DNA of 64,000 bases from Acidimicrobiales bacterium (GTDB lineage Bacteria; Actinomycetota; Acidimicrobiia; Acidimicrobiales; Aldehydirespiratoraceae), in the NCBI GenBank assembly GCA_040219515.1, contig JAVJSI010000016.1, positions 125,390 to 189,389 on the forward strand. The letters are read 5' to 3'. Below the pieces are notes generated by a model that was not told the origin of the DNA, searched no databases, and saw only the letters and a program-made list of their open reading frames with translations. This document shows positions 54,229 to 64,000 of the stretch, in pieces. Each line of letters starts with the position of its first letter. Positions within the stretch are counted from its first letter, which is position 1. A program made the translations under genes and the position numbers.

Positions 54229-54345
54229 TCCCGCCGGTCCGATGCACGAACCTGACTCGAGAATTGGGCCGAATGGTCTATGCAGGGTCCGACTCGGCCT
54301 GACGAAAACGCATATGACGAGTGACACTTCGACCGGAGTCCACCC

Positions 54346-54549
54346 ATGAACCGTCGGCATTCTGACGAAACTCAACGGACCGGCACCGGTGACCGGGGTG
54401 CAACGCTCGTCGAGTACATCCTCGTTGCTTCGCTCGTCCTCCTCGTCGCCCTGGCCGGTGTCTCGGCCGCTGGTGACGGTGAGGGCGACCGTGTCGACGA
54501 GTCCGCGGACCGCGTGGTGATCGCGGGCGGAGGGACGTTCGACGGTTGA
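54346..54549 (+). CDS. flp: Flp-type pilin prepilin
   Basis: A 67-residue prepilin. A charged leader of about 18 residues ends in Gly, followed by ATLVEYILVASLVLLVALAGV, giving the Flp processing site G/ATLVEY with Glu at mature position 5 and a hydrophobic helix. The mature pilin is about 49 residues, typical of Flp. GGAG lies 8 nt before the ATG. No prepilin peptidase (TadV) or TadE/F genes are in the window. A hairpin follows. Confidence 0.88.
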   Translation: MNRRHSDETQRTGTGDRGATLVEYILVASLVLLVALAGVSAAGDGEGDRVDESADRVVIAGGGTFDG

Positions 54550-54597
54550 TCTTCCCGTCGACGCACGTTCACGAGGCGGGGTGCCCTGTGACGTGAG

Positions 54598-54640
54598 GAA
54601 AGCAGGGCTGCTCACGGGTGGTCCTGCTTTCTGCGTTCTG
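54598..54640 (+). terminator. Terminator-like hairpin after flp
   Basis: GAAAGCAGG (54598-54606) / CCTGCTTTC (54623-54631), with a 16-nt loop, lies between flp and coaE. T-rich sequence follows at 54628-54637. Confidence 0.6.
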
Positions 54641-54680
54641 GGGTTCTTTCCTCGACCGGTCGCGGGCTACCGTCCGGCCC

Positions 54681-55316
54681 GTGATCGAGATCGGACTGAC
54701 AGGGGGGATCGGCAGCGGCAAGTCGACCGTGGCCGACGGGTTGGTGGCCCGAGGGGCGGTGCTGATCGACGCCGACCGCATCGTGCGCGAGCTCCAGGAA
54801 CCGGGCGAGCCCGTGTTCGAGGCGATGGTCGAGCGCTGGGGGGAGAAGATCGTCGCCGAGGACGGTTCGCTCGATCGCGCCGCGGTGGCAAGGATCGCGT
54901 TCAGCGACGAGGCCGAGCTGAAGGCCCTGAACGCGATCGTGCACCCGGCGGTGGGCACGGAGATGGTGCGCCGACGCGAGGAGGTCGAGGGCACCGATGC
55001 CGTCGTGCTGCTCGACATTCCGCTGCTCGTGCGCGCCGACGGGCAGTCCATCGCTGATCAGTACGCGAACCTCGCCGGCATCATCGTGGTCGACATCGAC
55101 CCTGCGCTGGCCGTGCAGCGCCTCGTGAAGTTCCGCGGGTTCTCGAAGAAGGACGCCGAGGCCCGGATCAAGAATCAGGCGACCCGGGCGGCCCGGAGGG
55201 CGGTCGCCGATCGCGTGATCGACAACTCGGGCACCCTCGAGGAGCTCGAACCCCAGATCTCGTTCGTCTGGTCCTGGATCACGACCCTGCCCCACCCCAA
55301 AACCCCCCGAAACTGA
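54681..55316 (+). CDS. coaE: Dephospho-CoA kinase
   Basis: Last step of CoA synthesis. The 211-residue product starts IEIGLTGGIGSGKSTVADGL (P-loop), then DADRIVRELQEPGEPVFEAM and ALNAIVHPAVG, and VVLLDIPLLVRADGQ. It lacks the extra C-terminal UPF0157 domain of the mycobacterial enzyme. GTG 54681 is 7 nt after TACCGT (54668-54673). The last codons and the stop lie within hairpin family 1 copy 3, so the tail (TLPHPKTPRN) is coded by the repeat. Confidence 0.95.
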   Translation: MIEIGLTGGIGSGKSTVADGLVARGAVLIDADRIVRELQEPGEPVFEAMVERWGEKIVAEDGSLDRAAVARIAFSDEAELKALNAIVHPAVGTEMVRRREEVEGTDAVVLLDIPLLVRADGQSIADQYANLAGIIVVDIDPALAVQRLVKFRGFSKKDAEARIKNQATRAARRAVADRVIDNSGTLEELEPQISFVWSWITTLPHPKTPRN

Positions 55317-55362
55317 GGCGAGTTGACCACCTGTGCGGTGGTCAACTCCATCAAGTTCGGGG
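55305..55362. repeat. Hairpin family 1, copy 3
   Basis: Inner arms GAGTTGACCACC (55320-55331) / GGTGGTCAACTC (55337-55348) are perfect around TGTGC. Outer CCCCGAAACTGA / TCAAGTTCGGGG carries two mismatches. It includes the coaE stop codon. Confidence 0.9.
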
Positions 55363-55439
55363 TTGGGTGGTGGGGGAGACGTGGGCTTGGGCGGCGAGGG
55401 GAGACGCCGGGTGTCACAGGCCCTCGGTAGGTTGGCGCG

Positions 55440-57485
55440 ATGGCGCCCGTGACCGTTCCCTCCGACCGCACGCCCCTGAAGGTCGTCTCCGGCTTCGTGC
55501 CGGCGGGCGACCAGCCGGCCGCGATCAAGCTGTTGTCCGAGGGGATCGAGCGGGGCGATCGTTTCCAGACGCTGCTCGGCATCACCGGGTCGGGCAAGAG
55601 CGCCACCATCGCGTGGACCATCGAGCAGGTGCAGCGGCCCACCCTGGTCCTCGCCCCCAACAAGTCCCTGGCCGCCCAGCTGGCCAACGAACTCAAGGAG
55701 TTCTTCCCCGAGAACCGGGTCGAGTACTTCGTCAGCTACTACGACTACTACCAGCCCGAGGCCTACATGCCCTCGAGCGACACCTACATCGAAAAGGACT
55801 CCTCGGTCAACGACGAGATCGACCGGTTGCGGCACTCTGCCACCTCGTCGCTGCTGACCCGCCGCGACACCATCGTGGTCGCGTCGGTGTCGTGCATCTA
55901 CGGCCTCGGTTCACCCGAGGAGTACGAGACCCAGCTGCTGGTGGTCCGCAAGGGCGAGGAGCACGACCAGCGATCCATCCTGCGCCGCCTGGTCGACCTC
56001 CAGTACGAACGCAACGACATGAACCTCGTGCGGGGCAAGTTCCGCGTGCGGGGCGACACGATCGAGATCCACCCGGCCTACGACGAGACCGCGGTGCGCG
56101 TCGAGCTCTTCGGTGACGAAGTCGAGCAGATCACCGTGGTCGACCCGCTCACCGGTGAGCGGCTCGACACCCTCGACGAGCTGGTGGTGTTCCCGGCCAC
56201 GCACTACGCCACGAGCGAGCAGCGCATGCAGGCGGCGATCACCCGTATCGAGAAGGAGCTCGGGGAGCAGCTCGCCCAGTTCGAGAATGAGGGCAAGTTG
56301 CTCGAGGCGCAGCGCCTGCGCATGCGCACCGAGTACGACCTCGAGATGATGCAGGAGGTCGGCTACTGCAACGGCATCGAGAACTACTCGGGGCCGATCG
56401 ACGGCCGCGGTCCCGGCGACCCGCCCTACACCCTGATCGACTACTTCCCCGACGACTTCCTGATGGTCATCGACGAGTCCCATGTCGCCGTGCCCCAGCT
56501 CCACGGCCAGTACGAGGGCGACCGCAGCCGCAAGCTCACCCTGATCGAACACGGCTTCCGCCTGCCGTCGGCCGCCGACAACCGGCCCCTGCGCTTCGAA
56601 GAGGTCATGGACCGGCTCAACCAGGTGGTGTTCCTCTCGGCCACCCCCGGGGCCTACGAGCTCGAGCGGTCGACCCAGGTCGTCGAGCAGATCGTGCGCC
56701 CGACCGGCCTGATCGATCCCGAGGTCATCGTCAAGCCCACCAAGGGCCAGATCGACGACATCCAGGAGCTCATCCAAGGGCGGGTCGAACGCCAGGAGCG
56801 GGTGCTCATCACGACACTCACCAAGAAGATGGCCGAGGACCTCACCGACTATCTGCTCGAACTCGGCGTGAAGGTGCGCTACCTCCACAGCGAGGTCGAC
56901 ACCATCCAGCGCATCGAGATCCTCCGCGATCTGCGGCTCGGCGAGTTCGACGTGCTCGTGGGCATCAACCTTCTCCGGGAGGGACTCGACCTGCCCGAGG
57001 TCTCCCTGGTCGCCATTCTCGATGCCGACAAGGAGGGCTTCCTGCGCAGCGAGACCTCGCTCATCCAGATGATCGGACGTGCGGCGCGTAACGTCGCCGG
57101 CCAGGTGGTGATGTACGCCGACCAGATGACCGACTCGATGCAGCGGGCGATCTCGGAGACCATGCGTCGCCGTGGCGTGCAGGAGGCCTACAACGCCGAG
57201 CACGGCATCGACCCCACGTCGATCCGCAAGGAGATCACCGACATCCTCTCGATGATCCGCCCGGCCGCCGACCGGGCGCCGGTGCCCGAAGCGCTGTCCG
57301 AGCTCGGGGCCAAGCGGCGGGCCACCGAGGACCTCAGCGACCTGCCCGAGGACGAGCTGGAGCGCCTCATCCGCACGCTCGAGGGAGAGATGCACGACGC
57401 CGCCGTCGACCTCCGCTTCGAGTACGCGGCCCGCTTGCGCGACGAGATCAAGGACCTCAAGCGCGAGTTGCGCGAGATGCGCTAG
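55440..57485 (+). CDS. uvrB: Excinuclease ABC subunit B
   Basis: Damage-verifying helicase-like subunit of nucleotide excision repair, 681 residues. It has Walker [16 protein letters not shown], the beta-hairpin region [51 protein letters not shown], helicase motifs [30 protein letters not shown] and QMIGRAARN. The C-terminal UVR motif ([31 protein letters not shown]) binds UvrC. ATG 55440 is 6 nt after TAGGTT (55428-55433). No SOS box was seen in front of it. Confidence 0.98.
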   Translation: MAPVTVPSDRTPLKVVSGFVPAGDQPAAIKLLSEGIERGDRFQTLLGITGSGKSATIAWTIEQVQRPTLVLAPNKSLAAQLANELKEFFPENRVEYFVSYYDYYQPEAYMPSSDTYIEKDSSVNDEIDRLRHSATSSLLTRRDTIVVASVSCIYGLGSPEEYETQLLVVRKGEEHDQRSILRRLVDLQYERNDMNLVRGKFRVRGDTIEIHPAYDETAVRVELFGDEVEQITVVDPLTGERLDTLDELVVFPATHYATSEQRMQAAITRIEKELGEQLAQFENEGKLLEAQRLRMRTEYDLEMMQEVGYCNGIENYSGPIDGRGPGDPPYTLIDYFPDDFLMVIDESHVAVPQLHGQYEGDRSRKLTLIEHGFRLPSAADNRPLRFEEVMDRLNQVVFLSATPGAYELERSTQVVEQIVRPTGLIDPEVIVKPTKGQIDDIQELIQGRVERQERVLITTLTKKMAEDLTDYLLELGVKVRYLHSEVDTIQRIEILRDLRLGEFDVLVGINLLREGLDLPEVSLVAILDADKEGFLRSETSLIQMIGRAARNVAGQVVMYADQMTDSMQRAISETMRRRGVQEAYNAEHGIDPTSIRKEITDILSMIRPAADRAPVPEALSELGAKRRATEDLSDLPEDELERLIRTLEGEMHDAAVDLRFEYAARLRDEIKDLKRELREMR

Positions 57486-57524
57486 TGGTCCTCCAGATCC
57501 CGGCCGCCGTGCCGATGGGGGAGC

Positions 57525-59237
57525 GTGCTGACCGACACGCGCCCGACCGCACCATCCGAGGCACCGGAAGCGCCGTCTGGTGCCGTCCGCTGGCTCGAGG
57601 TCGTTGCGGTGCTGGTCCTGGTGCTCGCCGTTGCCCTTCTCGGCGATCCGTCGGCGAACTCCGGGTCCGATGCCGGCGGGAAGCTCGCCACCGTCGAGAA
57701 CATCTCTGACCAGGGCCTGTCCGGCGTCGACCTCGGATACTGGGCGTCGGACGCCGACCCGCTCGGTGACCATCACCCGTTCTACAACACCACGCGCACA
57801 AGCCAGGGCTGGATCCAGGCGACCAGCGCGGTCATGCCGTCGATCTCCTCCGCCGGATCCCGGGTCGGCGGCGACCTCGGTGCGCTGGCGCTGTCGCTGC
57901 TCGCCGTCCCCGTCGGCGCGCTGGCTGCTGCGGCGCTGGCCCGCCAGCTCGGTGCGCCGACCGGTCGCCTCGCATTCTGGGTGATCGGTGCGGCGTCGCC
58001 CCTCACCTTCTACGGCACCGACCAGTGGGAACACGCGCCGGCGCTCGCCGTTGCGCTCTGGACGGTCGTGCTGATCCGGCGTCACCCCACCGGCCGACAG
58101 GCCCTGATCACCGGGGCACTCTTCGGGCTGGCGTTCATCCTGCGCCGCGAGACCGGGGCCCTCCTCGCCCTCGTGTGGCTGTCGGAACTCGCTCGGCCGG
58201 AACTCCGTCGGGACCGGCGCGAACTCGTTCGCCACCTCGTTGCGGCGTCGATCGCCGGGGTTGCGTGCCTGGGCATCGCGTTCGCGACCTACCAGTTCGA
58301 CAAGCAGGTGCTCGGCCAGTCACTCGGCGGGCGGAGCCTCAGTCAGGCGGGCTCGGCCGGCAGCGACCTCGGTGAACGTCTCCACGACGGCGTGCTGACG
58401 ACCATCAGCCTCTACACGGCGCTCGGTCCGGCCGAGATCGTGATGAGCCTCGGGGTATTCGTCGGTCTGGCCCTCGCCGCCCTCGGCTGGCGTCGTGACG
58501 ACGAGTCCCTGACCCGCATCGGCATCGTCCTCGCGGCCGCCTGTGTCGCCATCCGCGTCGTGCTGGTCGGCACCGGCTTCGTCCCCGGCGCCTTCGCCGC
58601 GCTCCCGCTCGCCGCCGCCGCGCCGGTTCTTGCTCGACGCGACGGCCGACGCCTGGTGATCCTCGCCGCACTGGCCGTCGTCGCGGTCGTCGCCACCCAG
58701 TGGACCGGGTCGCTGGCGGCCCAATGGGGTGGACGCTACCTGTTGCTCCCCGCTGCCGTGATGGCCGTGGTCGCGTCGGCCGAGTTCGAACGGCGTGACC
58801 TACGCCACCCCGCCGCGGTGGCTGCGCTGGCCTGCACCGTGGCGATCGCGGCGCTGGGGCTCGTGTGGCACGTCGAGCGAACCAACGGCATCGCCGACAT
58901 CCGTGACGGCGTGCTCGAGATCGCCGGTGACGACATCGTGATCAGCGCCAACGCCCACTTCCCGCGCGAGGTCGCGGCCGATGTGCTCGACCGACGCTGG
59001 CTGCGGGCCGATCGGGCCGACGACGTGGTCGATGCGCTCGCCGTCGCCCGGCAGAGTGCGCCGGGGGAGACCGTCTGGCTCCTGCATCGGGGCACGTGCG
59101 ACGACGAGCCGTGCGGCCGACGGTGGAACGACGCCGCCGGCCATGCCGACCTCGCCGATTGGACCTCCGGTTCGGTCCACGCCGTGCCCTGGTTGGGGGC
59201 GGGAACCTACGTCCTCGAGGAGCTGGTCCCGGCCTGA
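57525..59237 (+). CDS. Polytopic membrane protein, GT-C glycosyltransferase-like
   Basis: A 570-residue protein with an N-terminal membrane anchor, a first outside loop (LSGVDLGYWASDADPLGDHHPFYNT), about ten further hydrophobic segments and a small C-terminal domain with CDDEPCGRRW. The acidic first loop and overall layout fit GT-C enzymes of the ArnT/mannosyltransferase kind, but no motif is decisive. In M. tuberculosis a mannosyltransferase gene also lies between uvrB and uvrA. GTG 57525 has GGGGGA 4 nt before it. Confidence 0.65.
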   Translation: MLTDTRPTAPSEAPEAPSGAVRWLEVVAVLVLVLAVALLGDPSANSGSDAGGKLATVENISDQGLSGVDLGYWASDADPLGDHHPFYNTTRTSQGWIQATSAVMPSISSAGSRVGGDLGALALSLLAVPVGALAAAALARQLGAPTGRLAFWVIGAASPLTFYGTDQWEHAPALAVALWTVVLIRRHPTGRQALITGALFGLAFILRRETGALLALVWLSELARPELRRDRRELVRHLVAASIAGVACLGIAFATYQFDKQVLGQSLGGRSLSQAGSAGSDLGERLHDGVLTTISLYTALGPAEIVMSLGVFVGLALAALGWRRDDESLTRIGIVLAAACVAIRVVLVGTGFVPGAFAALPLAAAAPVLARRDGRRLVILAALAVVAVVATQWTGSLAAQWGGRYLLLPAAVMAVVASAEFERRDLRHPAAVAALACTVAIAALGLVWHVERTNGIADIRDGVLEIAGDDIVISANAHFPREVAADVLDRRWLRADRADDVVDALAVARQSAPGETVWLLHRGTCDDEPCGRRWNDAAGHADLADWTSGSVHAVPWLGAGTYVLEELVPA

Positions 59238-59254
59238 TCGCAGACGGGTGACAA

Positions 59255-59268
59255 CGAACACGTGTTCG
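59255..59268. promoter_or_regulatory. LexA-type SOS box before uvrA
   Basis: CGAACACGTGTTCG is a perfect 14-bp palindrome that fits the actinobacterial/Bacillus SOS box (CGAAC-N4-GTTCG). It lies where the -35 of the uvrA promoter would be, given TAGAGT at 59284-59289. Confidence 0.85.
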
Positions 59269-59295
59269 GCGTCACCGTCCCGATAGAGTGCCGCG

Positions 59296-62142
<2,847 letters not shown>

Positions 62143-62156
62143 CTGATTGGCCCTCT

Positions 62157-63590
62157 ATGGGCCTTGAGAACCATCCGCGGGTGCCGATGGGACCCTATGG
62201 AACGGTTTCGAACGGCCTGTGGGTCGTCCGCCGCAGCAGGGCGCCCCCTGTGCTGACGCGCCGTTTCGCCTTTCTCGTCACCTACGGCGGTATCGCCGCA
62301 GTGGTTCTCGGCCTGTCGAAGGCCCACGCCACGTGGGTCGCCGACCCGTCCTACGACTTCAGCCGTAGCTTTCGGCTTCCGTGGGCCGTGGTGTTCGTCG
62401 GCTTCCTGTCCGCCGCGGCCTACTCGGTCGGCCTGCCCGACGTGCCCCGCAAGCTCCGCCAGATCGTCGCCGCATCGATGACGGCGGTCGGATTCGCCAT
62501 CGCCGCGGTTTCCGCGTCCCAGCTCGTCGTGGGCAGTGCGCTGATGCCGCGCTTCGTGATCGTCGCCTCGGCGGCCGCCCTGGTGCCCTGGTTCACGATG
62601 AGTGCGCTGCTCGCGTCGCGCGGCCATAAGCGGGCCCGTCAGCTGGACCGTGCCGTCGTGATCGGCGCCCAAGAGGACAGCACCTCACTCGTGCACGAAC
62701 TGGACGAATACTCCGAGCGCCCCGGCCGGGTGGTCGCGGTGCTGCATCCCGACGAGGCGATGCCGTCGGCCGCCGACCGGTTCCCGGTGCGCACCGCCGT
62801 CGAGTCACTGGAAGCCACGGTGGTGGTGCTCGATCGTGACGCCCAATCCAGCCAGGCGATCGTGGACCAGGTCGCCCTCCTGCACGAGCGGGGGATTCGG
62901 GTCCGCACGCTTTCGCTGTTCTACGAGCAGTGGCTCGGCAAGCTGCCGATCGGTGAGCTCGAACGGGTGTCGCTCATGTTCGACATCGGCGAGATCCACC
63001 GCCTCCGCTACGGCCGGCTGAAGCGACTGCTCGACCTGTCCGTGGCGGTCATGCTGCTGCCGGCCCTTGCCGTCGCCGTGCCGTTCGTGATGGCCGGGAA
63101 CCTCATCGCCAACCGGGGCCCGCTCTTCTACCACCAGGACCGAGTCGGCAAGAGCGGTGCGGTCTTTCGGATCCACAAGTTCCGGACGATGAGCGGGTCC
63201 GACGCGCCGGCGGTGCCCTCGGAGTGGACCGACGTCGACGACGACCGTGTCACCGGTTTCGGCGCGCTGCTGCGGGCCAGTCACCTCGACGAACTGCCGC
63301 AGATCGTCAACATCCTGCGCGGCGACCTCTCGCTGGTCGGCCCCCGCCCCGAGCAGCCGCACTATGTCGAACAGCTCGCCGCGAAGCTGCCCTACTACGA
63401 GCTTCGTCACCTCGTGCAGCCCGGTCTCACCGGCTGGGCCCAGGTGAAGTTCCGCTACGCCCGCTCCGAGGCCGACGCCCTCGAGAAGCTCCAGTACGAG
63501 TTCTACTACCTGAGGCGACAGGCGCTGGCCGTCGACCTCCGGATCCTCGTTCGCACACTGCGGACGATCGTCCCGATGGGAGGCCACTGA
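62157..63590 (+). CDS. Polyprenyl-phosphate sugar-1-phosphate transferase
   Basis: Starts assembly of an exopolysaccharide repeat unit on undecaprenyl phosphate. The 477-residue product has several N-terminal membrane segments, a Rossmann-like middle (PGRVVAVLHPDEA) and the catalytic domain from about residue 280: KRLLDLSVAVMLLPALAVAVP, FYHQDRVGKSGAVFRIHKFRTM, LRASHLDELPQIVNIL and LSLVGPRPEQPHYVEQL. ATG 62157 lies 14 bp after uvrA; ATG 62187 in frame is a weaker choice. The stop overlaps the next start (TGATG). Confidence 0.92.
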   Translation: MGLENHPRVPMGPYGTVSNGLWVVRRSRAPPVLTRRFAFLVTYGGIAAVVLGLSKAHATWVADPSYDFSRSFRLPWAVVFVGFLSAAAYSVGLPDVPRKLRQIVAASMTAVGFAIAAVSASQLVVGSALMPRFVIVASAAALVPWFTMSALLASRGHKRARQLDRAVVIGAQEDSTSLVHELDEYSERPGRVVAVLHPDEAMPSAADRFPVRTAVESLEATVVVLDRDAQSSQAIVDQVALLHERGIRVRTLSLFYEQWLGKLPIGELERVSLMFDIGEIHRLRYGRLKRLLDLSVAVMLLPALAVAVPFVMAGNLIANRGPLFYHQDRVGKSGAVFRIHKFRTMSGSDAPAVPSEWTDVDDDRVTGFGALLRASHLDELPQIVNILRGDLSLVGPRPEQPHYVEQLAAKLPYYELRHLVQPGLTGWAQVKFRYARSEADALEKLQYEFYYLRRQALAVDLRILVRTLRTIVPMGGH

Positions 63591-64000
63591 TGGCTGTCAC
63601 CGACCATGTCCGACGCGCCGAGGTCACGCCGCCCCGCGAGTCCCGTCCGGCGGAGCCGATCGTCACGATCGCGCTCCCGATGCTGAACGAGAGCCGCTAC
63701 ATCATGGCGTGTCTCGACAGCTTCGCCGCGCAGGACTATCCCCTCGAACTGCTCGACGTGATGGTCATCGACGGGGGCTCCGACGACGGCTGCCGACTCG
63801 TCGTGCAGGCCTACGCCGACGTCAACCCCTGGGTCCGGATCGTCGACAATCCCGAGGGCACGGCCTCGGCCGCCTTCAATCTCGGCATGAACGAGGCCCG
63901 CGGTGAGGTCGTGTGCCTCTTTTCCTCGCACGGCGTCGCCGACCCGAGCTACGTCTCGCGCAGTGTCGCCGCCCTGCACCGCTCGGGCGCGGCCGGTGTG
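63590..64000 (+). CDS. Family 2 glycosyltransferase, 3' end beyond window
   Basis: The first 137 residues of a GT-A glycosyltransferase: VTIALPMLNESRYIMACLDSFAAQDYP, DVMVIDGGSDDGCRLVV and NPEGTASAAFNLGMNEARGEVVCLFSSHG, matching the nucleotide-sugar site of GT2 (ExoM/succinoglycan type). The usual DxD is read here as a Ser-rich SSHG variant. Coupled to the preceding transferase, it continues an exopolysaccharide locus. Confidence 0.9.
   Translation, partial: MAVTDHVRRAEVTPPRESRPAEPIVTIALPMLNESRYIMACLDSFAAQDYPLELLDVMVIDGGSDDGCRLVVQAYADVNPWVRIVDNPEGTASAAFNLGMNEARGEVVCLFSSHGVADPSYVSRSVAALHRSGAAGV

Noticed and set aside
55911-58235. Minus-strand frame of 774 codons over uvrB
   Set aside because: Antisense to uvrB and the following membrane-protein gene; His/Asp/Val-rich shadow translation.

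Overview
The window is high-GC actinobacterial chromosome (Actinomycetota). A mycothione reductase points to mycothiol as the low-molecular-weight thiol. Further signs are an ECF sigma/zinc anti-sigma pair of SigR/RsrA type, a group II truncated haemoglobin, an F420/FMN luciferase-like oxidoreductase, many acyl-CoA enzymes and an actinobacterial LexA-type SOS box. The gene content fits a free-living, possibly aquatic member of the Acidimicrobiia; the class is inference, the phylum is well supported. No phage, insertion sequence or CRISPR array was seen.

Left part (1-28,800): housekeeping and catabolism. aroC (cut by the window edge) and glpD face an acyl-CoA synthetase. mtr faces a solute-binding lipoprotein and a GH20-like glycosidase. 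A MaoC / CitE-like lyase / acyl-CoA dehydrogenase group recalls the mycobacterial leucine-catabolic locus, next to a giant fused 2-oxoacid:ferredoxin oxidoreductase. Then come SnoaL-VOC-sulfotransferase-SnoaL, a luciferase-like oxidoreductase with a KstR-like operator, a crotonase, gcvP behind a tandem glycine riboswitch, and a DUF35 / lipid-transfer-thiolase / EchA20 operon. EchA20 similarity, the KstR-like site and the thiolase/DUF35 pair together suggest steroid-type ring and side-chain catabolism. An ECF sigma factor with its zinc anti-sigma partner sits head to head with a second zinc-finger protein plus trHbO.

Middle (28,900-43,100): HU, FabZ, and a type II fatty-acid synthase operon fabD-fabH-fabG-acpP-fabF in which FabD carries a degenerate biotinyl-like domain. 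tRNA-Leu(CAA) follows, then an order known from Mycobacterium (pdtaR-polA-rpsA ... coaE-uvrB-uvrA). Between polA and rpsA are an AbiEi/DUF559 gene bracketed by two related hairpins and a methyltransferase.

Right part (43,100-64,000): a Tad/Flp pilus island (cpaB, cpaE, cpaF, a VWA-TadB fusion, tadC, a polytopic membrane protein, a NarL-type two-component pair and the Flp pilin) is placed between rpsA and coaE. Then uvrB, a GT-C-like membrane protein, uvrA with an SOS box, and the start of an exopolysaccharide locus.

Transcription layout: about twenty genes have a TANNNT -10 hexamer 6-9 nt before the start codon, the geometry of leaderless mRNAs. At four tight divergent junctions the two -10 hexamers share their TA (ANNNTANNNT), so about 22-33 bp serves as a complete two-way promoter. 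Two dispersed hairpin families mark several gene ends.
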